Shown piece after piece: positions 1-11,103 of a stretch of 60,000 nucleotides of DNA. Source of the stretch: Symbiodinium natans. Taxonomy: Eukaryota > Sar > Dinophyceae > Suessiales > Symbiodiniaceae. The number at the start of each line of letters is the position of its first letter. The first letter of the stretch is position 1. The notes under the pieces are model-generated. The model was not told where the DNA came from. It saw only the letters and a program-made list of their open reading frames with translations, and made no database searches. Location of the stretch: assembly GCA_905221605.1 (NCBI GenBank), contig CAJNDS010002191.1, forward strand, positions 594,210 to 654,209, in the 5' to 3' direction. Made by a program: the position numbers and the translations under genes.

Positions 1-1700
1 ACACCCTGTTGCTGCCGGGCTGTTTCAGCAAGCCCTAAACCCTAAACCGCAAGAAAGGGTCGCGGGCTTAATGCACTGGCTCGTCTGCAGTATTGTGGAA
101 ACCGGTATTCAAAAGCCGTACTAAATAGGGCTTGGGTATCTGATTCCAGAATCGTACTTCAAACACAAACCTCCTGGTGAAGGCGGCGCAGGGGAAGTGG
201 ACATCTCAAGAATGCAACACAGGACTCCCCCAAAAAAATCGCTTTGTGGGCATTAAGAGACTCGCATGCAACAGAGCGGACAGCCTGCTATAGGGCAAGA
301 CGGGCGACTGTATTTCCCTCTTAAGACACGGGGGGGTGGTGCCTCCACGATCTTGCCCACACTGATAAAGTGCTGGTAAGGCTTCTTGTCCTCCAGATAC
401 ACTACTCAGGGTCTCAGCAAGCTTTATAGGGTTAGGAAATGCCAGGTCTCGGGACTTGAACGCAGACAGAGTCTACTCTGCTCTATGGTGGCGTGGGGGC
501 GGGGAGTTTGGCTCTGGTGGTCCGCGGCGATGCGCGCAGCTGCTTTGCCCACTTGTGCTGGATACCAGACGCTCGTCGGCACCTGCCAGGATGGGCTAAA
601 TTATGCCCCACCCCTGAAAAAAGGCCGTTTGCAGGGTTGATTATGGGGATTGCAAGGCCAGATAGCCCACCCTTCCACACTGCCGAGAGTGGCCATTTGC
701 AGCGCATAGTATGGAAACCCTAAGTTCCCAAATGCCTCGACACCCCATTGTCAAGGGAGCAGGGCACCTGCTTCGCACCCACCTGAAGCTGAATCGATCG
801 ATAGCCCACAGGCGCCGGCGTGTAGGCCCCTGCAAAATGCTGGGAAAGATGTTGTTCTGGGTTTGGAAGGGAATAAGGCAGAAGCTATGATCAACTGAGA
901 GTGATCGTACCGTGGACTAGTCGGCAAGCATGCCTTGACAGATTTCCTGACGTTGTGTTGAGTGCACACGCACATATTATATATATATATATATGTATAT
1001 TATATGTATAGATGTATAAACAGACAGAAAGTTGTCTAACACGTAAAGATGCGTGGGCAAAAAACCCCCAGACAGGTCTCCCAGAACGGCGTTGCTACTG
1101 TATCTGATTCATCTGCGTGTACGGCCCCAAGCAACACTCAGCAGGCGGCTGCATCTGTCTCCATTGGACGCTTTGATCCGATCCGAGCTTTCGTAAACCC
1201 TCCTCGTTCTTGCATTGCACTCCACCCTGAGGCCCGAGAACTGCAATGCGGAACATCATGCCCCCCCCCCCCCCCCCCTCGCCCCCGCCCCCAAACCATG
1301 TTCCAAGGAGCTTTCTGCCACGGCGGGCCCTTCTGCTGAGAAGAGTGCCACGGAACAGGTGGCAAGGCCCAGCGATATCCGCCGAAGCAGGCTCCTTGAA
1401 AGATGCGGCACAGCTTGGACATGAAACGGCTCTGCTGTTTTCTTAGCAACCCCATTATTACACTCCTATAGAATCCCAGAACCGAAGCCGAAGCCTAAAA
1501 TCTCTAATCCCTTTTCCTACAAAGCTCCCTGGGCTCCTGGGAACCACGCGAGCGTAGCTGGCGACCATGACCGGGCTCGCGCACCAACAGGGGCTTCTCA
1601 AGCTATCGGGTGTGGGGTAACGCAAGGGCTGCCAGGGCCAGTGGGTCCCCTACCATCACGTGTGCGACTCTGGTGCCTCAACATGGTGAGACTAGACTGT
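1..1700. other. No supportable gene; repeat-poor to low-complexity stretch
   Basis: I see no exon here with convincing composition plus splice sites. The stretch holds a short CCCTAAA doublet at 33-48, an AT dinucleotide tract at about 974-1015 and a pure C run at 1260-1277. The reading frames present are short and overlap on both strands, as expected by chance in sequence of about 55 percent GC. Confidence 0.5.
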
Positions 1701-1728
1701 CGTGGTGCGAGGGCTTGATAGTATTCAC

Positions 1729-1898
1729 CTGCAAGGACCGCTCTTCAAAACGGTCCCTAAACGCAACATGCAGGATTTCGGGAGCAGAAGCGGCGATGTC
1801 ATGTTGGAGGCCAATCCCCCACGAAACCGATGCTGCAAAAGGAACGAACTTGAACATAACTTCCCACACAGCTACCTCATATCCGTGCCAGACATCAC
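1729..1898 (-). CDS. Internal exon of an unrecognised protein
   Basis: The minus frame reads as ordinary protein (it contains FKFVPFAASVSWGIGLQHD) and is bounded by a TATAG acceptor and a CAG/GTGAAT donor. The exon is 170 bp, entering in phase 1 and leaving in phase 0. The upstream flank on the sense strand is pyrimidine-containing. I do not recognise the product, and no partner exon could be joined with confidence. The plus strand is also open here but lacks comparable splice signals. Confidence 0.45.
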
Positions 1899-2516
1899 CT
1901 ATAGCCAAGTCGCTGGACAGTGCGTTCGCCAGCGCATGCCATCTCTCTGTCCCTCCTGCTGAATAATCAGCTCCGCCGGAACTGAAAGCGTGAGCTCTAA
2001 GCCAAACCCCGCCCTCTAAGACGCACGTCTAAGCCAAAACCCGCCTTGCAAGATGAACCTCTAAGCCAAACCTGGCCAAGTATCGCAGTCAGTCATGCTT
2101 GCACGTGGAAGGCACAGGCAGTTCTGAAACCATTGAACATCAAGCACCCTGAGCCCATAACTCGTCATGGATGAACATTGTCAGCCTCTTAAGTGCAAGA
2201 TATCACAAACCGAAATTGCAACTCTGCTTCATGACGCGGCAACCCAGCAGGTCACTATCCAGATGATTCAGGGGGGTATGGCGGCTCAGTTCTGAGGGCG
2301 TAAAGAGTTGTGGGTTCTAGTTTTTGGGATGCGAATTGAGGGTGGACCTACAAGCACGCTTTGGGTTTAGGGGTGTTTAGGGGTTGAGGGAACAGATCTC
2401 GAAGCCCATGGCCCAGCTTTGTGGTCCTTTTTGCCTCCAGCGTGAAATTCTGACAGCGCAAGCGGCGCAGCCTGCTGAGTCTTTGCTCTGAGCCGTCAAG
2501 GCCGCGGATGTGACGG

Positions 2517-2692
2517 TCCTTCTGCCAGAGAGATGATGACAAGCCTCCTACAGAAACATCTCCCAAGAAGCCCTTTGTTGGGAAGCTCCTGTGGAAGCTT
2601 GCTCGTTTCGAGCACACTCTTTGCGGGCCTTCGGGCAAAGGCAGCCACGTAGGGCGTGTCCTCGTTCATTAACACACAGGGTGCGGTGACCC
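2517..2692 (-). CDS. Probable exon, 3' end unresolved
   Basis: After a TGCAG acceptor at 2693 the minus frame reads APCVLMNEDTPYVAAFARR and continues for about 45 residues of protein-like sequence. A second minus frame becomes more protein-like below about 2580, so a short intron or a frameshift may lie near 2560. No function is recognised. Confidence 0.35.
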
Positions 2693-2982
2693 CTGCACTA
2701 GGGATCGTCAGGCACCCGCGGACAAAGACGCTTGAGCAGCCTGTGCTTGAGAGATTGCCTTCTGGCGCTGCGGACGGTGGCTGCAGGCCACCGTGGGTTT
2801 GGCAACGAAACGGAACGCTGCCACGCGAAAAAGCCAGGCCACGAGCAAGCAAGGGGCTACTCATGCACACAACTTACACTCATCACCAGCCTTGGTGACA
2901 AGCTTTCGAAGACCGAAGACCCAGGCAGGCATGCCATCGCCGCCGCATTGGACATTGGTATGGTAGATAGCGGCCTCTAAGC

Positions 2983-4748
2983 TTGACCACCTTCCGGCTG
3001 CTTCTGGGCTTGCTCACCTCAGCTGCGAATGCACTTGAGCCATGCGAGCCATGCGCACAGTGCGTCGGAAGCTGCACCGAGCGACTATGCTGCGCCTATG
3101 GGCCTTTGGGGCCTATGGACCAAGGCGTTGGGGCGAAGCTTCCCAGGCTTCCAAAGCTTCCGAGCTGTTGCCATCATGCCCTATAGGAGGCTCTGGAGGC
3201 CCTGGAGACTACAGTCCATCTGTGGGCCCCGCCACTAAATGCACTAGCTCAACCCCCGGCTCACCTCCCAAGCCAGGCTTCAGGACCGAGCCCTTAGAGC
3301 GCTCCTCTGCCAGGCCTTGGCCTGCTTTGAGGCGGCTTCTAGAGCACAACAGTACTCTGCATGCTCGGTGCCTTCGAGGTCTGCGTATGTTCGGACCTCC
3401 TTCGAGGCAACCAAAGCCGCACGCTCACTTTCTGCACTTGCCCCTCATGGCTCATGCCTTCAAACACGCTGCAGAAAGCAGGCGCAACTTTCAGAGCCCG
3501 GAGCCCTTCCGCCGACAACGGCAGGGAGCGGCGCGGGGAGCGGCGCGGAGCGGCGGGAAGCCTCTCACAGCACGACGCAGGCCCCGCAACACGACGCAGC
3601 GCGGCGCAGAGGCATGGGCATCCATCCCCCCCGGGAGAGATATCGGCTCTGCAAGGCCAAGCCCCAAGCCCTGCCTGAGCAGCCTGCATGAGCAGTCACT
3701 GCGAAACCCCCTTGAGCCCTGTTGCACCCGTAACCGCCTTTGGCATCTCTTGGGGGCTGTAACCCCGAAACTGCCCGAAACCCTCTCAGAAGTCTCAGAT
3801 CTGGACCATAGTGACGTATGTCGCGCTAGACGCACTAGACAACAGCCAAGACCACAGCCACAGGTGCAGGCAAGAATCGCAAGGTCAGCGATTGAGAGCC
3901 TGCTATCTTCGCCTGCAGACTCTCGACGGGGAGGATGCTGAAGCTCAATGCTCTTTGAAGTCACTCTACCCGCGTGTCAGCAGACACACACCGAGCCCAC
4001 AAGGCCCTCCAACTATCGAGACGTGCACCGGCTTTCAGAAAGCCTTCACGAAGGGCCTTGAAGGGCGCCAGGCGCAACGTCGTTGGGCCCCGCGTGCGCA
4101 CGCGCGACATGGTGCGACGTGGTGCCCGGGCGCATGTGCGAGAACCTAAAGTCGTCGAAGTTCTACAGCCTTTTGAGGTTCTGGGAAGTGAGTATAGAGG
4201 TTGCGCTGAGATGCGCTTATCAAGCATGCGATGGCCGGGCTCTCGGTCCGAAGCTGCAGCGGCTGCGGCTGTCGCGGCGGGCGCTGGCAGGGACAGGCTG
4301 GGCCGGGCCCCATTGCCGCTGTCTGCCTACCGCCCTGGGTGGCGGTCGAAGCCGTACAAGCACAGTCAGCGCACCGGTGCCGGTGCGCCGCGTCTGCCAC
4401 GTCCCGCAAGGCTCAAAGAGAGCACTGCAGCACTGGAACACCGAGGGCCTGAGCCTGGGCCTGGTGTGGCTGAGAACTCTCTCGGCTCTCCCATCTTCCT
4501 GGGGCCAGACTCGCCCGACGGGAATGGCCGTTTTTTTCTTACGGCCTGGGCCCGGGACTGGGCCTGGGCTGGGCCTGGGGCGCTTCCATGTCACAGAGCA
4601 GACAGAGCAGACAGAGCAAGAAAGCAATAGGGCGATACAGGGGCTGGATGTGGGTCATGGTTCAGGCATTTCAGGTATTGAGGTAATGACTAACAGTGGG
4701 CAAATCTGGCCTTGGTTGGCAAGGCTTCCAAGGTGTGCGACATGCTGA
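2983..4748. other. GC-rich stretch open in many frames
   Basis: This stretch is strongly GC-rich with many simple GCGC, GGCC and GCCTGGGC words. Reading frames of 100-299 codons overlap on both strands. Their composition (runs of R, P, A, G and S without hydrophobic periodicity) is what GC-rich chance frames give. I could not find exon borders or a recognisable domain, so I do not call a gene, although a real exon may hide here. Confidence 0.45.
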
Positions 4749-4816
4749 TGTGCTGACTTCTGGAGATCTCTGCGCTTAAACGCGGGCATGCGGCATGCGG
4801 CATGCCCCCGAACCAG

Positions 4817-5421
4817 AACCTTCTGATCTTGAGGCCACTAAGCTGCAAGAATTCCTCTCCACTTTGCATCGTCTGCTTAGTGGGGAGCCTCGCATTGAGT
4901 TCAAGCACAGTCTGTCAGTTGATGGGTCTCAACCTGGAGGTTCAGGTGAGGGCTACAAGAGAACCCAATCTCCGCAACTTTTGCGGCGCGTTTTAGAACA
5001 ACTGCGGCATTGATGAGCATGGGATCAGACGTGTTTACTTGGCAAACATTAAGTTAAAACTGACCACCGGCCTGCGACCACTTCCCTGAACACGTTCTCG
5101 GAACATAGATAATCTTGTGGAGTCGGAACTCATGCACATCAACGAGAACTATGTTTTATCGGATGTTTTAGCTTCCTTCCCGGACATATCTTAGGCCATA
5201 GGTGGCCTTCCAAAGTGATAATACTCATCTTGCTCTTGAGCAGTCCTGCAAGCTTGCGCTTCTCTGTGAAGCATTTTCTGGCATGGTCTTGGACTTGGGT
5301 ATTGGTGCGGGTCAGGTTGCAGCTTTCTGTGTTCAGCTGGGAGCGATGCACGCTTTAGCCGTGGATGCCGGCAGCGAGATAACTTCTCCCGCGACTGATT
5401 TCGTGAAGCTGACGCGAATCA
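4817..5421 (+). CDS. Split gene fragment with a methyltransferase-like motif
   Basis: Two exons join in phase 1: 4817-4945 (acceptor ACCAG, donor G/GTGAGG) and a second starting at 5109 after ACATAG, which reads NLVESELMHINENYVLSDVL. A third open segment begins at 5201 after CCATAG and contains MVLDLGIGAGQVAAF followed by GAMHALAVDAG. That spacing resembles motif I and post-I of class I S-adenosylmethionine methyltransferases. The junction between the second and third segments is unclear: it needs an intron of only about 40-50 bp or marks a frameshift. No catalytic domain follows in the window, so the assignment rests on this motif alone. Confidence 0.4.
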
Positions 5422-6716
5422 GGTCGACCTGAACTCACCCCCAGCAACGCTCACGTGATCCGGGCATCCTGCTCTACAATGCTGGGCCGCAGCACTCCCC
5501 GAAGAACTGAGACAGTGCAAAGTCAGACCTCATCCTAACTTGCATCGGACACCACTTGCCGTTGCTTTCACGGAGCCGTGACCCCCGGAATCCATTGTCT
5601 CCACTTCAGTTGAGAGGGGCTGGGGCCTGAGGTATCGTACCTGCGCCGTCGTGGGCTTGAGCAGTTTTAGCTGACTGAGCCGGCCCAAGAGGGAGCCAGC
5701 CCTGTCATTGTGGCGGGGAGCTGAAGTCGCGCCTTTCTCTCTGCAAGAAGCGCAAGATGCATGCAACCATGCATGCAACCATGCATGATTCCCGATGCGC
5801 AGATCTGCATGAAGACTCCTAGAGGTAGGAAGGCACTTGCAGGTACAAGTGACTGTAGTGTCAAGGCGGCCTGCAAGATCAGCAACCACAACGACGTCTC
5901 AAGCCGCGGCCACCCTCCCTGTCAGCCTGTCGGCAGGTTAAAGCTCCGCCGTCGGCCGTGACAAGAGCTGGCGGCCCAGTGCCAGGAACAGAGAGCCCTC
6001 AGAAGGCTCTGCTGATAGGAAACGTGTGACTTGCAGCCTGCTCCACACTAGCAGACTAGCAGCAGATCTGTGGCTTCTAGCTTCAACATGTTTCCATCCT
6101 TCGCCTTGGGGCAACTGCAGACGTGCAAGTGGGAGCCGCAAAGGACCGGGTATCCACCGGAGCCGTGCGCCCGAGCACTGCAGCGCGCTTCATGGCTGCC
6201 AGCTTCAGGCTCTGGATCGGATGGGGGACTGGACCTTCAAGGGATTGCAAAGCCAGCGGAGCTAAACAGAAGGAGACACCACCCCAACATCAGCTGTCGC
6301 AGGATGGGGCCAAGGCAGTATCCACTGCTCTTCCGAGACTGGGCCGCACGAACAGCGCTGAAAAGTCTTGTGTATCTGTACAGCTGGAACACCTATAGCC
6401 TGTCGGGCGACGTGGTGCCGCAACATGAAAGGCAACCAGGAATGGAATGCGAACCAGTCAGCTTGCATCCAGCAAAGCTGGTTCAGACTTACGCTGCATG
6501 TGCATCACTTATGGTACCGGTAGCATGGATACGAGCAGGTCGCGAACCCAGCATCCGGATCATGACCCGAGGACGGCATGGACCATCGCGCAATCTCCAA
6601 GATGCGTCGATGCACCGCTTGGAAGGAGCACCTGCACCTGTTCGAACAGGCCACAACTGACCGTCTATCCACGGGAGCTGCATGCCGGAGCGCTGCAACG
6701 TGATTCGCCGTTGCAG

Positions 6717-6843
6717 ATCTCACTGTCAGAAGTCGCAGGATGTGGCCAAGTGATGCCCAGTGTTTGTTCGGTTCTTGCCGATCATGTGTGGAGTATAGCA
6801 CATGCACTGGGAGGCTTCATGGCCGAGACTAAAAGAAACAGTG
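6717..6843 (+). CDS. Exon ending exactly at a GTTTAGGG tract
   Basis: A TTGCAG acceptor precedes an in-frame stretch that includes SVLADHVWSIAHALGGFMAE. The frame then runs into GTTTAGGGTTTAGG at 6844, which supplies a GT for a donor; the exon would leave in phase 1. Function is not recognised. The next exon was not found. Related minus frames over 6.3-6.5 kb are open as well, so neighbouring exons are uncertain. Confidence 0.45.
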
Positions 6844-8083
6844 GTTTAGGGTTTAGGTTTAGGGTTTAGGACTCACCTGACGACAGCTGGCCAGCTGGCC
6901 CAGCAAAGCGCATCCAGACGGATCCATGCCGCATCCAGGGCAGCATGGATCTGAACATATAACGACCGCTACTTGTGAGGGCGCCACAAACCCCACCAAG
7001 CCCCTGCTTCTGTGGAGGGCGCGGGAAAAAGCCTACAAACAAAGGGTGCAAACACTAGAACATGATGCTCGGGATCAGGTGTTGGACCTTGTCTTCTGTA
7101 TCCCAGGCCGGCAGAAGAGACGATGTGTGCATGTTCATGATGTCTCGTAGACCACACCCTACGAAGCTGGGTTTGGGGTTTCTTGTGTCACGACCCCACG
7201 ACCCCAGGATCTCCCCATCGAACCCCAAGCACTTCGCACGAATTCCGGTGCAGTGGCCCTTCCCTGGATTGAGGAAGGTGTCCGAGAGTTCATAGCAGCA
7301 CGCGGCAGAGCTTGTCGAGCAGTCTGACATCTGATGCCTAGCGCTGCAGGTGTCTCAAGGTGACACATGCGCTGCAGGATTAGATGAATCCAATCTGCAA
7401 GCAAGCTAAGTTCCCAGTGGAAACTTGCCTGGCCAAGCAAGCTAAAGCAAGCTAACTAAGGCATTCCCGAACAATCTGCTGGAATGCAAGTTTTCACCGT
7501 TTGCTCTCGTGAATTTCTAGGAGCTGAATTGCACAAGGTCCCATACATGCCGCACACTTCAACATGAAGCAACGCACTCCGAGAAAGAGCCTTCAGGCTA
7601 AGCGGCTCCCAGAAAGGCCGGAAGTGAAATTGCCAGTCGGCTCTGGCCTTTGGAGGGCCAAATCCGCAAGGATGCCATGCTGAATCTTGATCGAAGGAGC
7701 TACTTTGTGCTGCTCTTGGCTGCGCTCGGGTGGCTGTGCCGATCTGCTCCCGTGAACACCCGCAAGCAGCTTGCCGTAGCTTTCGGAAGGGGCAGATGCT
7801 TTGCACCATGTCTTACGAACTGGAAAAAATCGCATGCAATGTGTTGAAGCTTCGAAACCGTATTGAAAGTTTGACAGTAGTCACAACACCCGCCCAGATC
7901 TCGAAATTTCGAGCCTAGAGGGATTGGGTCTTACCAACGCAAAGACAGTTTGCCAACGGTCCGCTTGTCAGTGCGCTGGTAGGGTGGCCTGAGACCCGCT
8001 AAAGGAAATACTGCTCCATGCAACAATTCACCGAAAGTGCAAACAGCTCACGCTGCCTTCTTCCGTCCTCATGAGAAGCCGAA

Positions 8084-8504
8084 ATGCCAGCGCTCTTGGC
8101 CGACAGGGCGGGGATCATGGCGGTTGTGACAGCAAAGGAGTCAGCAAGAGAAGCCGGGCTGGCCAAACTCTGGAGTCCTCAAGCACAGGGGCGCATCAGC
8201 ATCGGCAGGCCTTGGCCGAGACTGCACGGCATTTTTAGGGGCATGGACGGTATGGGCGGTGATTAGAGAGGAATGGAGAGGAGGCCGGTTCAAGTGGCCC
8301 TCAGAGGGACACCGACGACACCCATTGGGGCACTTGGGGCCGGGCTCTCGCAGGCTCTTGCAAGAGCACAGTAGAAGCCAAGATCTGCTTGTGGGCGTCA
8401 GCCGGTGCCTCCCTGAACCTTTCAGAGCATCTCTAGGAGTGGCCACGGGCAGCTCAAGCTGTCAAGCTCTCGGCTCCTCGCCCTGCACCCTTGCGGTAGA
8501 CTGA
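8084..8504 (+). CDS. Probable plus-strand coding region, frame change near 8260
   Basis: The first frame begins with an ATG at 8084 and reads MPALLADRAGIMAVVTAKES, ending at a TGA-type stop at 8264-8266. A second plus frame from about 8259 to 8504 is also protein-like (VGVSRCLPEPFRASLGVAT). An intron or alternative exon must separate them if both are real. The minus strand is open over part of the same interval. No domain is recognised. Confidence 0.35.
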
Positions 8505-8771
8505 GCCGAAGCTGCCTCCCCTGCCTGCAGGGGCCCCTCGCAAGCACCCCGCCTGATCCCCTGAAGTGCCGCGCCCAAGATAGCTGCTGAGCTCTGCAGG
8601 CCCCTTCACACTGTCATATGGTCGCCGCGCTTCTTCATGCAGAGATGCAGATGCAGTGACGGCGTGGAAGGGACAGTCATGGAGTTGGAGACTCCAGCGC
8701 AAAGACTCCCGCAAGAAGATCTGCAAGAAGATCTGCGCTGAGCTAAGGCTCTGTGGAGACTTTCTTCGAGA

Positions 8772-9047
8772 TTGCATACGTCGAGGCCGAGGCCGCCTCG
8801 CCTCACCCCACGTCGCCCTCTGACAGTTCTCCAGCATCTTCGTGCAAGCAAGCAAAAAGAGGAACATGGACGTTCAATGCATGATGAAGGTCCTGCTATC
8901 CATGGAACCGGAGCCTTAAGGCTAACCACCCAAACCAACCCACAAACGGAGACGGATACTCGCACATCAGGACCAAGCAGGCCAAGGATCCTGCCTAGGG
9001 TATGTTTGAACCGCCGTTGCAGACTGGCAGGCTGTGATGTGACTTAG
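8772..9047 (+). CDS. Possible terminal exon
   Basis: A plus frame contains LTVLQHLRASKQKEEHGRSM and ends at TAG before the gene that starts at 9142. Splice borders are not clear, and a minus-strand frame of similar length overlaps it. It is included only as a candidate. Confidence 0.3.
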   Translation: MHTSRPRPPRLTPRRPLTVLQHLRASKQKEEHGRSMHDEGPAIHGTGALRLTTQTNPQTETDTRTSGPSRPRILPRVCLNRRCRLAGCDVT

Positions 9048-9141
9048 TTCCAAGTTCCCCCACACTCCAAATCAAGAAACGAGCCCAGAAATAATCGGGC
9101 CCAACTCAGGGATTGAAGCCGCATCAGCGGAGGAAGACTGC

Positions 9142-10649
9142 ATGTGGAGCTCTTTAGCAGGAGCACTCCCTGCTTCGGGAAGCGCTCTGCTGAAGGCTGG
9201 CAACCTGCAACCCTAAAGCCTAAAGTGCCTAAAGCCTATAAACCCAGTAAACCCAGTCGGGTCGAGGTCATCGCCGAGCGCAGAGAAGGCGGAGTCATTG
9301 AAGCGAAGCATCGGAGAATGCGCTGAGGCCGCCAAGAGTCGCCTCTCTTTTCCGTCTGAGGCTTCAAAAGGCGGGGTTGGTTCGACGAGGGATCCACAAG
9401 GGTTCGATCAGGCAGAGGGAATGGCTGCGGGACAGCCCGTGCCAGTGCCCTCCTTGACGGCACGCCCAAAGAGGAAGTCCATGGTGCAAGGACTCGTTCT
9501 GGCACCCGAAGATGAAGTTCTCGAAGCCGCTTCGAGAGGGGAACTCGAAGTCTTCACGCCTTGGAGAATGTGGCTTGCGCCGCCAAGGGCGGGTTTAGGC
9601 TTTAGGGTTTTATATGGGGCTTTGGGATTAGAACTTAGGGGTGAAAGAAGAGCTGTTTGGTAATCTTGGTGTGGCACACACGACTTCAAGCGGGTCGCAA
9701 GCGTGTCAAGCAGTACGAGTTGGCTTTGACCAGACTGCGGCGCGTGAAACGCTTTCTCATCCAGGTACTCTTAGGGCATCAGGGATTGGGTCAATTATCC
9801 GGAGAGCCCCAGGTCCAGCACCCAGGACGGTGTAATCAGTTTCTTTGATGAAGCATGAGTTCTGAATCGAAATCGAACACGAATGCGAAGCCTCGTGAGC
9901 TAGGTTGCTTGAGGCCTTGGGCACGAACAAGCCTTTGCATGCAGATGCTGCGTGGAAGCGGCAGTCTAGCCTGCGGCACAAACTTGGCAGACTTTGTGCT
10001 CAACCGTCCTGGCCTGATCTGTCACGGATCGACTTAAACTAAATAGCGACGTAACGAGTACGCATTGGCAGCGTTGATGCCGGCGGATCTCGGAGCAAAC
10101 CCATGCTTCAAAACCCATCTGCAAGCCTCGGGCCTCGGGACATGTCAATCGTCAGGGCGCACAGCGAAGCCCTGTGCAGCCTGCGACGGTCAGAACTGCG
10201 GCATCAGGAATCAGGTGTCTTGGAGGCAGCATCCCAGCCTTGCTTCGGTGACCAGAAGGCGCTGCGCTACTGTTCACAAGTCGGCACGCGCCCAAAAAAG
10301 CAACAGAGCTTGACATGGCACGGGCGGCACTGCCGTGTCACGTCCCTGGGAACGAGAGGTGAGAGGAGAGGTGTCCCTTCGACAACTCCGAAAACCAAAA
10401 CACGTTCCAAGCCACTCTTCGGGGCGGGGCAAAGCACCTGCTGAAACTTACAAGCGCAAGACTCTTACCGCTAAGCGAAAGCAGCGAGGTGTTCCAAAGA
10501 CGTCCTTGTGTGCTTTATGTCCATCAAGCTCCGGTCACGTGGCCTTCACTGAGTTCTGGCTCAGGTCAGGAGCACATCGAAGTGCCAATGGTCAAAGGCA
10601 AGTGAAGGCCTGCTGGGAAGCGGTCAAATGCAGAATCAAAAACGATTAG
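9142..10649 (+). CDS. Six-exon gene of unknown function
   Basis: Proposed exons are 9142-9199, 9257-9592, 9691-9764, 9945-10020, 10059-10358 and 10435-10649 (stop TAG). All phases agree: 1, 1, 0, 1, 1. The model starts MWSSLAGALPASGSALLKA, a mildly hydrophobic N-terminus. It continues with a Ser/Glu/Lys-rich stretch, a basic segment (GRKRVKQYELALTRLRR) and a C-terminal part containing TSLCALCPSSSGHVAFTEFW. The first intron is 57 bp and would use a GC donor. The second starts with GTTTAGGC, a telomere-like unit. The fifth intron model is only 38 bp, which is suspiciously short. Exon 2 and the last two exons are the firmest. I do not recognise the family. Confidence 0.55.
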
Positions 10650-11103
10650 CGGAATGTGCACGTCACTTTTGACGCGTGTGGATCTAGAACATCTGAGTCT
10701 TTAACTCGAGCATGCCGCTTGCAAAGCGGATAGCATGTGGGGACTTGGGCAGCGTTCTGAACTGCTCCGCAAAACCCTGTCGTTTGCAATCTCTGACCTC
10801 TCAGGGTTCGGACTGACCCATCCTCCCTCGCAAGACTCTAAACTGTACACGCCAATGCAGGATCCCATGTGCTCGGCTTTCAACACTGGTGGTACAGAAC
10901 GTTCGGGGACGTGCGGGGACGTGCAGGGACGGAGGGACGGGGTGCGCAGAATTCCGCGCTTTCAGCTCTAAGCCCTTGAGTTTGCACCAGGACAGCCCCC
11001 AGCGCCATTGCCTCTCTGTGTCTTCACTTTGTATCTTGGACATTATGCAACGGGCACGTCTGCACATGGAGTCAACAGGCTGCTCACGCGAGAGGCTGTG
11101 GTT

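Noticed and set aside
3042-3941. The longest open frame of the window (299 codons, plus)
   Set aside because: It is in a GC-rich stretch where five frames are open at once; composition is Arg/Pro/Ser-rich with no hydrophobic pattern, domain or splice context.
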